A program made the translations under genes and the position numbers. DNA of 64,000 nt from positions 1-64,000 of the forward strand of contig NZ_QXEC01000008.1 of the NCBI RefSeq assembly GCF_003583405.1, given 5' to 3'. The notes under the pieces were generated by a model. That model saw only the letters and a program-made list of their open reading frames with translations, did not search any database and was not told where the DNA came from. The DNA is from Micromonospora radicis. Lineage in GTDB: Bacteria; Actinomycetota; Actinomycetes; Mycobacteriales; Micromonosporaceae. Shown piece after piece: positions 41,605 to 49,874 of this stretch. Every line of letters starts with the position of its first letter. Within the stretch, counting starts at the first letter, position 1.

Positions 41605-42464
41605 ACCTGCACCTCTTCCTCGCCGTGGTCGGCGGGGCCACGATCGGGCTGGGCGTGTTCCTGGTGGTACGCGAACTGGTGCCGGCCACCCCCGCGCTCG
41701 GTCCGGCGCTGCGCCGGCTGCACCCGCCACCGGGAACGACCCGGGTCGGCCCGGCCGACCGCCAACTGGACTGGCTCACCGGGTTGGCCCGCTGGCTGCG
41801 CCCGCCGCACCGGCAACTGGCCCTGCTCGACCGCACCCCGGAGCAGTACGCGCTCTCCCTGCTGCTGTCGGCGCTGATCGGGCTGGCCGCACCGGCCCTG
41901 CTCAGCTTCTCGCTGTTCGCCGTCGGCATCTCGCTGCCGGTGGCCGTACCGGTCCTCGGCAGCCTCGGCCTGGCGGCGCTCTGCGCCCTGCTGGCACACC
42001 GCGCGGTGGTGACCCGGGCGGAGGCGGCCCGCGACGAGTTCCGCCAGGCCGTCTGCACCTACCTGGATCTCGTCGCGTTGCAGCTCTCCGCCGCGCACGG
42101 GCCGGTGCAGTCGCTGGAACGGGCGGCGGCGATCTGCGAGGGCTGGGTCTTCGACCGGATCTCCGAGGCGCTGCGGATGGCCCAGATGCAGATGCACTCC
42201 CCGTGGGACGAACTGCGCGACCTGGCCGACCGGGTCGGCATCCCGGAGTTGGGCGACGTCGGCGCCATCATGCGTTCCTCGGGCAGCGAGGGCGCCCAGG
42301 TACACGAGACCCTGCGCAGCCGCGCCGACTCGCTGCGCGACCAGATCCGTACCGACAACCTGGCCCGCGCCGAGGGGGTGACCAGTCGGCTCGACATCCC
42401 CGGCGCGCTGCTGGTCTTCGTCCTGCTCGGCTTCGCCATCTACCCGTTCCTGGCCCGCCTCTAG
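41601..42464 (+). CDS. tadC: TadC-like type II secretion F-family protein
   Basis: A 287-residue inner membrane platform protein with an N-terminal helix (FLAVVGGATIGLGVFLVVREL), two central helices, a T2SSF domain (DEFRQAVCTYLDLVALQLSAAHGPVQSLERAA) and a C-terminal helix (ALLVFVLLGFAIYPFL). It is translationally coupled to tadB. Confidence 0.92.
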   Translation: MNLHLFLAVVGGATIGLGVFLVVRELVPATPALGPALRRLHPPPGTTRVGPADRQLDWLTGLARWLRPPHRQLALLDRTPEQYALSLLLSALIGLAAPALLSFSLFAVGISLPVAVPVLGSLGLAALCALLAHRAVVTRAEAARDEFRQAVCTYLDLVALQLSAAHGPVQSLERAAAICEGWVFDRISEALRMAQMQMHSPWDELRDLADRVGIPELGDVGAIMRSSGSEGAQVHETLRSRADSLRDQIRTDNLARAEGVTSRLDIPGALLVFVLLGFAIYPFLARL

Positions 42465-42491
42465 TCCGCACCCCGAGTCAAGGAGACCCCG

Positions 42492-42689
42492 ATGTCCGTC
42501 CTCACCTACCTACAGGCCGCGCTACGTGCGCGGCTGGCCGAGCTGTCCGGTGATCGCGGCGACAGCCCGGTACCCACCGCTGTGATCATCTTCGGACTGG
42601 TGGCTGCCGCGCTGGCGGTGACCGCCCTCGCCCTCACCGCGGCCGAGAACTGGATGGACGCCATCCCCGGCCCGCCGTCGGGTGGGTGA
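42492..42689 (+). CDS. Flp-like pilin (class III-like signal, atypical)
   Basis: A 65-residue protein with a charged N-terminus and one hydrophobic helix, TAVIIFGLVAAALAVTALALTA, in the position and size of Flp pilins. ATG 42492 follows AAGGAG. The usual Glu at +5 and the EY pair after the Gly cleavage site are absent; the sequence there is RGDSPVPTAVII. It should be the major pilin because it lies between tadC and the tadE-like genes, but processing by the prepilin peptidase is uncertain. Confidence 0.8.
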   Translation: MSVLTYLQAALRARLAELSGDRGDSPVPTAVIIFGLVAAALAVTALALTAAENWMDAIPGPPSGG

Positions 42690-43135
42690 CGGTGCGCCTT
42701 CTCCGGTACGGCCGGTGGTGCCGAGGGGCGTTCGCCTCCCGGCACCGTCGGCTGCCCGGCGACGGCGAACGCGGTGGCAACCCGGTCGAACTGGCGGTGG
42801 TGATGCCGGCGATCCTGGTGATGCTGTTCGCCTCGATCCAGGTTGCCGCGGTCTTCGTGGCCCGCTCGACCGCGCTCAACGCCGCACAGAGCGCCGTCAA
42901 CGCCCAGCGGCTGCATCAGGCCGCACCGAACGCCGGTGCCGAGCGGGCGACGAGGTTCCTCAACCAGGCGGGCGACTGGCTGGTCGGCTGGGAGAACCCG
43001 GGGCCCAGCTGCGTCACCACGGCCACCGACGTGACCTGCTCGGTGACCGGGCGGTCCCTGTCGATCGTGCCGGGCGTCAGTTTCTCGATCCGGCAGACCG
43101 CGCACGGGACGGTGGAGCGATGGACCGAACCATGA
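42686..43135 (+). CDS. TadE-like pseudopilin
   Basis: A 149-residue protein with a basic N-terminus and the TadE signature NPVELAVVMPAILVMLFASIQVAAVFVAR, including the Glu of class III prepilins, followed by a secreted domain with two cysteines. It starts inside the pilin stop codon (GTGA). A minor pilin of the Tad system. Confidence 0.88.
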   Translation: MTVRLLRYGRWCRGAFASRHRRLPGDGERGGNPVELAVVMPAILVMLFASIQVAAVFVARSTALNAAQSAVNAQRLHQAAPNAGAERATRFLNQAGDWLVGWENPGPSCVTTATDVTCSVTGRSLSIVPGVSFSIRQTAHGTVERWTEP

Positions 43136-43587
43136 GCCGAGGCTCGGTCTCGATCGAGGTGGCGGTGCTGGCACCGGCGTTCGTGGCGATGATGGTGCTG
43201 GCCGGTGTCGCCGGACGTACCGCAGTGGCCCACGAGGCGCTCGAGACCGCCGCGCACGACGCCGCCCGAGCCGCCTCGATCTCCCGGGACGCCGCCACGG
43301 CCCGACGGGAGGCCCAGGCGGCGGCCCGTCAGCAGCTCGACTGGCGGGGCGTGTCCTGCGTCGGCGCCCCGCAGGTCACCTTCCGGGGTAGCGTCGACGG
43401 CCGCTCCACCAGCTTCAACGCGGCGTTCGCCAGCGCCGTCGGGCAGGACGCCTCGGTCACCGTCACCCTCGCCTGCACGGTGTCCTACCGGGACATCCGG
43501 CTCTCCGCGCTGGACGGTATGCCGACCAGCAACCGGATCACCGTCTCGTTCACCTCCCCGCTGGACCGTTACCGGAGCCGGCGATGA
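43132..43587 (+). CDS. TadE-like pseudopilin (second)
   Basis: A 151-residue protein with SVSIEVAVLAPAFVAMMVLAGVAGR, a TadE-type hydrophobic N-terminus with Glu, then a beta domain with two cysteines. It overlaps the preceding gene (ATGA); ATG 43120 (adds MDRT) is an alternative. Confidence 0.87.
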   Translation: MSRGSVSIEVAVLAPAFVAMMVLAGVAGRTAVAHEALETAAHDAARAASISRDAATARREAQAAARQQLDWRGVSCVGAPQVTFRGSVDGRSTSFNAAFASAVGQDASVTVTLACTVSYRDIRLSALDGMPTSNRITVSFTSPLDRYRSRR

Positions 43588-44009
43588 CGACCGGGCGCGA
43601 TGATCAGGGGCGGGTCAGCATCTTCCTCGCCGTGGCCCTGGTCGGGGTGCTGGCCATCATCGGCATGGCCTTCGACGGCGCGGGTCAGCTGCGTACCCTC
43701 CAACGCGCCGAGAACCTGGCCGCCGAGGCCGCCCGCGCGGGTGGCCAGGCCATCGACCTGGCGGCCGCGATCGAGGGCGGCCCCAAGCGGATCGACCAGG
43801 GCCAGGCCCGCCGGGCCGTCGAGGACTACCTCTCCGCCGCCGGGGCCAGCGGCCACACCGTGAACTTCCCGGTGGTCGGCGGCGAAACCCTGATCCGGGT
43901 ACGCGTCACGATCACCTACCGCCGGGCCATGCTCGGCCTCCTCGGCTTCTCCAACACCGTCACCGTCTCCGGAGAGGCGACCGCGCGGGCCCTGACCGGG
44001 GTTCCCTAA
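43584..44009 (+). CDS. TadG-like pilus-assembly protein
   Basis: A 141-residue protein with the helix VSIFLAVALVGVLAIIGMAFDGAG and the RAENLAAEAARAGGQAID stretch typical of the N-terminal part of TadG/TadE-G proteins. It is short and lacks the von Willebrand domain of large TadG proteins. ATGA overlap with its upstream neighbour. Confidence 0.87.
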   Translation: MTTGRDDQGRVSIFLAVALVGVLAIIGMAFDGAGQLRTLQRAENLAAEAARAGGQAIDLAAAIEGGPKRIDQGQARRAVEDYLSAAGASGHTVNFPVVGGETLIRVRVTITYRRAMLGLLGFSNTVTVSGEATARALTGVP

Positions 44010-44024
44010 GGAAGGAAGGTAGCC

Positions 44025-45095
44025 ATGGCCGCATCGGGTGGTACCGCGCTACGGCGGGCCGGTCGGGTGCTGACCGGCTTCGGTGCACTCGTCGTACTGG
44101 TCGGCCTGCTGGTCGGCGGACCGATCGCGTTGCTGGCCTTCGCCGGCAACCCGTTGCCCGACCACGTACCCACGCTGGCCGAGATCGGCACCACCCTGAC
44201 CAGCCGGGACGACGGTCAGCTCTTCCTGCGGGCGCTGGCGCTGGCCGGCTGGTTCGGCTGGGCCACGTTCGCCCTCTCCGTACTGGTGGAGTTGGCTGCC
44301 CAGTCGCTGCGCCGGCCGGCGCCCCGGCTGCCCGGGATGGGTCGGCAGCAGCGGGCCGCGGCCGCCCTGGTCGGGTCGGTGGCGCTGATCCTCGCCGCCA
44401 GCCCGGCCGCGACCGCCGCCACCACCGGATACGCCGCTCCCGCGTACGCCCCGCCCCCGGCGGCGGCGACGGCGCTCGCCCCGGCGGCAGTCACCCCGGC
44501 GACTACGCTCACCACGACGACGGCGGCGGCCGACGCCCCGGTCTACCGGGTGGCCAAGGGCGACTATCTCGGGAAGGTCGCCGACCGCTATCTCGACGAC
44601 TTCGACGACTACCGCAGGATCGCCGCCCTCAACGACCTGCGAAACCCGGACCGGATCCGCCCCGGCCAGCTGATCAAGCTGCCAACGGAGGCACGCGACC
44701 AGGGCGCCCGGGCACACGCCACGGGTCGCCTGGTCAGCCCCGACACGGCACCGGTACGGCCCGCGCCCGGTCCGGCCGACCCGGCACGAGGGGAGGGCGC
44801 GGCCCCGAAGCCGGCCTCCTCCGAGCAGTGGCAGCCGACGGTGCCGCGCGACGAGGTGTCGGACAATCACCCACCGGTGGTGACGGTCGGCGCGGCCCGG
44901 GCCGGCGAACCCGACCGGGTGAACCGGCCGCTGGCCATCTCCGCGGTACTCGCCGTGGCCAGCATCGTCGGCGCCCAGATCGGCGCCGTGCTGGGTCTGC
45001 GTCGCCGCCCGGTCGCGGTATCGGTCGTACCTCGACAGCACGTGCCGAGCGGGCCGCCCCGCGAGCTTCCGGTGGGCCGGCACCGCAAGGACTGA
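44025..45095 (+). CDS. LysM domain membrane protein at the end of the Tad operon
   Basis: A 356-residue protein with two or three N-terminal membrane helices (LTGFGALVVLVGLLVGGPIALLAF; FGWATFALSVLVEL; ALVGSVALILAASPAATA), a low-complexity Ala/Pro/Thr linker, a LysM domain at about 176-222 (VYRVAKGDYLGKVADRYLDDFDDYRRIAALNDLRNPDRIRPGQLIKLP) and a C-terminal helix (AISAVLAVASIVGAQIGAVLGL). LysM binds peptidoglycan, so it may anchor the pilus to the wall. In relatives such proteins are often fused or next to a BTAD/SARP-like domain, which is absent here. Confidence 0.85.
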   Translation: MAASGGTALRRAGRVLTGFGALVVLVGLLVGGPIALLAFAGNPLPDHVPTLAEIGTTLTSRDDGQLFLRALALAGWFGWATFALSVLVELAAQSLRRPAPRLPGMGRQQRAAAALVGSVALILAASPAATAATTGYAAPAYAPPPAAATALAPAAVTPATTLTTTTAAADAPVYRVAKGDYLGKVADRYLDDFDDYRRIAALNDLRNPDRIRPGQLIKLPTEARDQGARAHATGRLVSPDTAPVRPAPGPADPARGEGAAPKPASSEQWQPTVPRDEVSDNHPPVVTVGAARAGEPDRVNRPLAISAVLAVASIVGAQIGAVLGLRRRPVAVSVVPRQHVPSGPPRELPVGRHRKD

Positions 45096-45112
45096 CGATC
45101 CGGCAGGCCGGA

Positions 45113-45964
45113 TCAGGGCAGTCGCGCCTCCAGCCTGCCGTTCACCACGCGACTGGGCAGGATCTGCTGGTCGTTGGAGGATGGGCCGTGCACCACCTCG
45201 CCACCGTTGAGGCGGAACGTGCTGCCGTGCCACGGGCAGACCACACAGGCGTGCCCGTCGATCTCGGTCACCTCGCCCGCACCGAGCGGGCCGCTCTGGT
45301 GCGGGCAGCGTTCCAACATCACGGTCACGTCGTCCCCGTGCCGGTAGAGGATCACCGACACGTCGTCGACCTTGCGGGTGACCAGTTCCCGCTGCGGCAG
45401 CGTGTCCATCTCGGCGACCGAGTGCCAACCTTCGCTGATCAGGTGCAGGTCGGAGACGCTCACGTTCACCTGGGCGCCCTGCTTGTACGCCAGGTGCCCG
45501 CCCACGTACGCGCCCGCGCTGGCGGCGCCGAGGCCGAGGAAGCCGAGCGTACGGCCGAGGTTGTGCCGGCCGGACAGTCGCGCGGCCAGCGACCCGCCGT
45601 ACAGGGCCAGTGCGACGGTGTTCGACGCGGCGTGCACCAGGCCGACGCGGCGCTGGTCACGGGCGAGCGCCGCCCAGTCGTTGAGTCCCGCGACGGCAGC
45701 CGGCACGGCGCTGGCGGTGCCGACCGCGACCAGCGCGGTGGCCGCGCGGCGCTGGCCGGGCAGCAGGTCCAGTACGGCCGCACTCATCCAGGAGCCGACG
45801 GTCACCTGCACCATCGCCGGATGCAGCGGATGTCCCAGCCAGACGCCGTGCAGCAGGTCGCGGACCCGTTGCCCACGCAGGGTGCCCTGCACCACGCGCT
45901 GTAGCCGGTCCCCGAACTGGTCCAGGCGGGAGGCTTGCTCGATCTTCGTCAACAACGCTCGCAC
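45113..45964 (-). CDS. Rieske [2Fe-2S] protein with DUF2231 membrane domain
   Basis: A 283-residue protein. Residues about 40-165 form a DUF2231 four-helix membrane domain (HPLHPAMVQVTVGSWMSAAVLDLL); residues about 175-283 form a Rieske domain with ligands in CPHQSGPLG and CPWHGSTF. The fusion suggests membrane electron transfer; no obvious partner is adjacent. GTG 45964 start. Weak homology to dioxygenase ferredoxins is possible but the partner oxygenase is absent. Confidence 0.87.
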   Translation of the reverse strand: MRALLTKIEQASRLDQFGDRLQRVVQGTLRGQRVRDLLHGVWLGHPLHPAMVQVTVGSWMSAAVLDLLPGQRRAATALVAVGTASAVPAAVAGLNDWAALARDQRRVGLVHAASNTVALALYGGSLAARLSGRHNLGRTLGFLGLGAASAGAYVGGHLAYKQGAQVNVSVSDLHLISEGWHSVAEMDTLPQRELVTRKVDDVSVILYRHGDDVTVMLERCPHQSGPLGAGEVTEIDGHACVVCPWHGSTFRLNGGEVVHGPSSNDQQILPSRVVNGRLEARLP

Positions 45965-46093
45965 GATTGCCGACTTCCCACCCCTCGCCGTGGCAAACAG
46001 GTCGTCGAGGACAAATACTCCCGCGTGGTCGTTCGGCCCTCGGGCCGGTCACCCCACTGGCCGCGAAGCCGCCCGACCCGGCATCCTGATGCG

Positions 46094-46840
46094 ATGGCGG
46101 TACGGGTGGCGCACGACGGACCGGTGACCACGGTGATCCTGGACCGACCGGCGGCCCGCAACGCGGTCGACGGTCCGACCGCGCGGGCCCTGGCCGACGC
46201 GTTCCGCGCCTTCGAGGCCGATGCCGACGCGGCGGTGGCGGTGCTCTGGGGGGCCGGCGGCACCTTCTGTGCCGGTGCCGACCTGAAGGCGATCGGTACG
46301 CCCCGCGGTAACCGGGTCGAACCGGACGGCGACGGTCCGATGGGGCCGACCCGGATGATGCTCAGCAAGCCGGTGATCGCCGCGATCTCCGGGTACGCGG
46401 TGGCCGGCGGCCTGGAACTCGCGATCTGGTGCGACCTTCGGGTCGCCGAATCCGACGCGGTGCTCGGGGTGTTCTGCCGCCGGTGGGGAGTGCCGCTGAT
46501 CGACGGCGGCACGTTTCGGTTGCCGAGGCTGATCGGCGAGAGCCGGGCGATGGACCTGATCCTCACCGGCCGCCCGGTGCCGGCGGCGGAGGCGTACGCG
46601 ATGGGGTTGGTCAACCGGCTGGTCGGCCCGGGCGAGGCCCGGACGGCGGCCGAGCGGCTGGCCGCCGAGATCGCCCGTCACCCGCAGACCTGCCTGCGCA
46701 ACGACCGCGCCTCGGTGCTGGCCACCGCCGCCCAACCCGAGCCCGAGGCGCTGGCCACCGAGCTGACCTACGGCCTGCACTCCCTGGCCACCGACGCCGA
46801 GGCCGGCGCCGCCCGCTTCGCCTCCCGCCCCACCCCCTAA
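46094..46840 (+). CDS. enoyl-CoA hydratase/isomerase family protein
   Basis: A 248-residue crotonase-fold enzyme with the CoA-binding AGGTFCAGADLKAIG and oxyanion stretch SGYAVAGGLELAIWCDLRVA; the region around VLGVFCRRWGVPLIDGGTFRLPRLIG aligns with the catalytic loop. A Glu at the second catalytic place is not clear (WGVPLIDGG), so it may be a hydratase or isomerase variant. It stands alone. Start ATG 46094 lacks a clear ribosome-binding site. Confidence 0.85.
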   Translation: MAVRVAHDGPVTTVILDRPAARNAVDGPTARALADAFRAFEADADAAVAVLWGAGGTFCAGADLKAIGTPRGNRVEPDGDGPMGPTRMMLSKPVIAAISGYAVAGGLELAIWCDLRVAESDAVLGVFCRRWGVPLIDGGTFRLPRLIGESRAMDLILTGRPVPAAEAYAMGLVNRLVGPGEARTAAERLAAEIARHPQTCLRNDRASVLATAAQPEPEALATELTYGLHSLATDAEAGAARFASRPTP

Positions 46841-46947
46841 ATCCCTCCGCCTCTCCCCTCCCGCCTTCCCCCTCCCCACGTGCCGAAGCCGGACTTGGCG
46901 TCGAGGCGTCACCGCTGGGCTGTGCGCCCCTCGACGGGACGCTTCCC

Positions 46948-48423
46948 TCAGCCCAGGTTGCGCAGGGCCTCGGAGATGGCGCGGTGGAACGTCGGGTACG
47001 CGTAGATCATGTGGCGCAGTTGGGCCAGCGGTACGGCCGCGTGGACCGCCACCACCAGCCCGGAGAGCACCTCACCACCGGCCGGACCGACCGAGGTGGC
47101 CCCGATCAGCACCCCCTGGTCGGCGTCGGCGACCAGCTTGATGAAGCCACCCTCGTCGGTCTTGTGGATCCAGCCCCGGGTGGACGAGGACAACGGCGAG
47201 AAACCGACCTGCACGTTGATGCCCCGCTCGCGGGCCTGCTGCTCGGTGAGGCCGACCGCGCCGATCTCCGGATCGGTGAAGGTGACCCGGGGCAGCGCCC
47301 GGTAGTCGGCGCGGGGCACCGAACCCGCCGAGCCACTCGAACCGGTGGCCGCCAGTGAACTGGCCACGCCGACCGCTCCGCCGACCACGCTGGCGGTACC
47401 ACTGGGATCCGCGCCACCGGCAGCCCGCCGGGCGTGGTCGAGCACGTCGGCGACGACGATGGACGCCTGGTACATGGCGATGTGGGTGAAGGCACCCTCA
47501 CCGGTCACGTCGCCGACCGCCCAGAGCCCGTCGGCGACGTGCAGCCGGTCGTCCACCGGCAGATACCGCTGGTTCGCGGCCACCCCCACCGTGTCCAGCC
47601 CCAACCCGTCGAGGTGCGCCCGACGGCCGGTCACCACGAGCAGCCGCTCGGCGGTGAACTCCGCACCGTCGGTGCCGCGCAGGGCGAACCCCTGCCCGTC
47701 GTGCTCGACCCGGGCGGCCTCGACTCCGGTGTGGATCTCCACGCCGTCCGCCCGCAGCGCGGCGGCGGCCACCTCCGACGCCTCCGGTTCCTCCACGGCG
47801 AGCACCCGGTCCGCCGCCTCGACCACGGTCACGCGTACCCCGAAGCGGGCGAACACCTGCGCCAGTTCCAACCCGATCGCGCCGCCCCCGAGCACCAGCA
47901 GCGACCCGGGCAGGTCGGCGATCTCGACGGCCTCCCGGTTCGTCCAGTACGGCGTGTCGGCCAGGCCGTCCAACGGCGGCACCGACGGGCGGGTGCCGGT
48001 GCCCAGCACGATGCCGTGCCGGGCCTGGAACACCCGGTCACCGACGCGCACCCGGCCCGGCCCGTCGAGCCGGCCACTGCCCCGTACGAGGCGCCCACCC
48101 TTGTCGGTGAACCGACGTACCGCGGCCCGGTCGTCCCAGTTGTCGGTGGCCTCCTCGCGGATCCGCCGCGCCACCGGCGCCCAGTCGGGACGGACCTGTA
48201 CGCTGCCGGCCAGGGTGTCGACCCGGCGTGCCTCGGCGACCGCGTTGGCCGCCCGGATCATCATCTTGCTCGGGATGCAGCCCCAGTAGGGGCACTCCCC
48301 GCCCACCAGGTTGCGCTCGACACCGACCACGACCAGCCCCGCCTCGGCGAGTCGTCCGGCCACCTCCTCGCCGCCGACGCCCAGCCCGAGCACGACCACG
48401 TCCACCAGTTCCGGCTCTGCCAT
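46948..48423 (-). CDS. FAD-dependent pyridine nucleotide-disulfide oxidoreductase (Lpd/MerA-like)
   Basis: A 491-residue flavoenzyme with an N-terminal FAD fold (VDVVVLGLGVGGEEVAGRLAEAGL), redox-active CPYWGC, NAD-binding GGGAIGLELAQVFARFG, a second FAD motif (WAVGDVTGEGAFTH) and the C-terminal dimer domain with YPTFHRAISEAL, whose His acts with the disulfide. About 40 residues near 360-400 are a Gly/Ala/Ser-rich insertion before RVTFTDPEIG. ATG 48423. It is an Lpd-like reductase; the substrate (lipoamide, metal or other disulfide) is unknown. Confidence 0.9.
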   Translation of the reverse strand: MAEPELVDVVVLGLGVGGEEVAGRLAEAGLVVVGVERNLVGGECPYWGCIPSKMMIRAANAVAEARRVDTLAGSVQVRPDWAPVARRIREEATDNWDDRAAVRRFTDKGGRLVRGSGRLDGPGRVRVGDRVFQARHGIVLGTGTRPSVPPLDGLADTPYWTNREAVEIADLPGSLLVLGGGAIGLELAQVFARFGVRVTVVEAADRVLAVEEPEASEVAAAALRADGVEIHTGVEAARVEHDGQGFALRGTDGAEFTAERLLVVTGRRAHLDGLGLDTVGVAANQRYLPVDDRLHVADGLWAVGDVTGEGAFTHIAMYQASIVVADVLDHARRAAGGADPSGTASVVGGAVGVASSLAATGSSGSAGSVPRADYRALPRVTFTDPEIGAVGLTEQQARERGINVQVGFSPLSSSTRGWIHKTDEGGFIKLVADADQGVLIGATSVGPAGGEVLSGLVVAVHAAVPLAQLRHMIYAYPTFHRAISEALRNLG

Positions 48424-48476
48424 GCCGCCAGCATCGCGCACCGGACGACCGGCGACCAGCCGACCACGCGGCCCCG

Positions 48477-48574
48477 GCGCAACCAGACCGACCCAGCGCG
48501 CAGCGCAAACCAGACCGACCAGCGCACAGCGCAACCGGACCGGCTAAGCGGTCAGCGCAGCCAGACCGGCTCGG
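48477..48574. repeat. 26-bp imperfect tandem repeat
   Basis: Units of 26 bases starting with GCGCAAC or GCGCAAAC begin at 48477, 48503, 48529 and 48555, with a common core CAGACCGACC or close variants. The last unit runs into the 3' end of the photolyase gene. Confidence 0.75.
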
Positions 48575-49874
48575 CGTCGGGCGGCGCCAGCGGCGGCGGG
48601 TAGTCGAGGGTCTGCCGGAGGGCGGCGGGCAGCCGCCAGGGGCGGTGCACCGCCGTACCGGTCACCGCCACCAGCTCCGGTACCCAGCGGCGCACGTACG
48701 CTCCGTCCGGGTCGTACCGTTCGGCCTGCCGTACCGGGTTGAACCCCCGGTACGGGCGGGTGTCGTTGCCGGTGCCGGCGACCCACTGCCAGTTGCCCGC
48801 GTTGTTGGCCACATCGCCGTCGAGCAGCCACCGGGCGTAGCCGGCCAGTCCGGCCCGCCAGTCCAGGCCGAGCGACTTGGTCAGGAACCCGGCGGTGATC
48901 AGGCGGGCCCGGTTGTGCAGCCAGCCCTGCGCGCGTAGTTGCCGCATCCCGGCGTCCACGATGGGCACTCCGGTCCGTCCCTGTTCCCAGGCGGTCCGCG
49001 CGTCGTCGTCGTGGCGCCAACGCTCCACCGCACCCCGCCGGTACGCCCTGACGGAGATCTCCGGGAAGGCGGCGGTCACCTGGTAGAGGAAGTCCCGCCA
49101 GCAGAGTTGCCGGACGAAGGGCGACAACCGGTCGTCGACGCGGCTCGCCACCGTCAGCGGCGACAGGCAGCCGAACCGCAGGTAGGGACTGAGCCGGGAG
49201 GTGGCGTCGCCGGCCATGTCGTCGTGCCGGTCGCCGTAGCCCGCCGCGGTCGGCAACCATCGGTCCAACCGGCGCCGCGCCTCGTCCTCGCCACCGGCCG
49301 CCGCCTCCGGTGACTCGCCCCCGGGTTGGGCCGGGAGGCGACCGGCCCGCACCCCGGCGGGGAGCAGTACCCGGGCCGGGGCGGCCAGCTCCGCCCGCCA
49401 GGGCTGCCCGGTCCAGGCCCGGTGGTAGGGGCCGAACACCCGGTAGTGGTCGCCGCCGGTCGGCCGCAACGCGCCGGGATCGACCACGGTGAGCCCAGGG
49501 AAGAAGCGCAGGCCCAGCCGGTGCCGCGCGCACTCGGCGCGCAACCGTCCGGCCCGCTGTTCGGCGTACCGGGAGACGTCGGCGCTGAGCGCGACGGCCT
49601 CGGCGCCCACCTCGCCGGCCAGTCGGACGGTCTCGGCCACCGGGTCGCCGTGCCGGACGACCAGGTCGCCGCCGAGCCCGCGCAGTGCCGCGCGCAGCGC
49701 GGTGAGGCTCTGGTGCAGGAACCGGTTCCGGTTCGCCGACCGTCGGGCCAGCGCCGGGTCGAGCACGTACAACGGCACCACCCGGTCGAAGGCGGCGCAG
49801 CTGGCGGTCAGCGCCGGGTGGTCGTGCACCCGCAGGTCGCGGGTGAACAGCACGATGGCGGTACGCCCGGTCAC
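48552..49874 (-). CDS. phr: deoxyribodipyrimidine photolyase
   Basis: A 440-residue photolyase/cryptochrome protein. The N-terminal antenna domain begins TAIVLFTRDLRVHDHPAL. The FAD domain has GDATSRLSPYLRFGCLSP, RQLCWRDFLYQV, GVPIVDAGMRQLRAQGWLHNRARLI and WLLDGDVANNAGNWQWVAGTGND, all typical of class I CPD photolyases. It repairs UV dimers in blue light. The GTG at 49874 overlaps the phytoene synthase stop (GTGA), so it is made together with carotenoid enzymes. Confidence 0.94.
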   Translation of the reverse strand: MTGRTAIVLFTRDLRVHDHPALTASCAAFDRVVPLYVLDPALARRSANRNRFLHQSLTALRAALRGLGGDLVVRHGDPVAETVRLAGEVGAEAVALSADVSRYAEQRAGRLRAECARHRLGLRFFPGLTVVDPGALRPTGGDHYRVFGPYHRAWTGQPWRAELAAPARVLLPAGVRAGRLPAQPGGESPEAAAGGEDEARRRLDRWLPTAAGYGDRHDDMAGDATSRLSPYLRFGCLSPLTVASRVDDRLSPFVRQLCWRDFLYQVTAAFPEISVRAYRRGAVERWRHDDDARTAWEQGRTGVPIVDAGMRQLRAQGWLHNRARLITAGFLTKSLGLDWRAGLAGYARWLLDGDVANNAGNWQWVAGTGNDTRPYRGFNPVRQAERYDPDGAYVRRWVPELVAVTGTAVHRPWRLPAALRQTLDYPPPLAPPDAEPVWLR

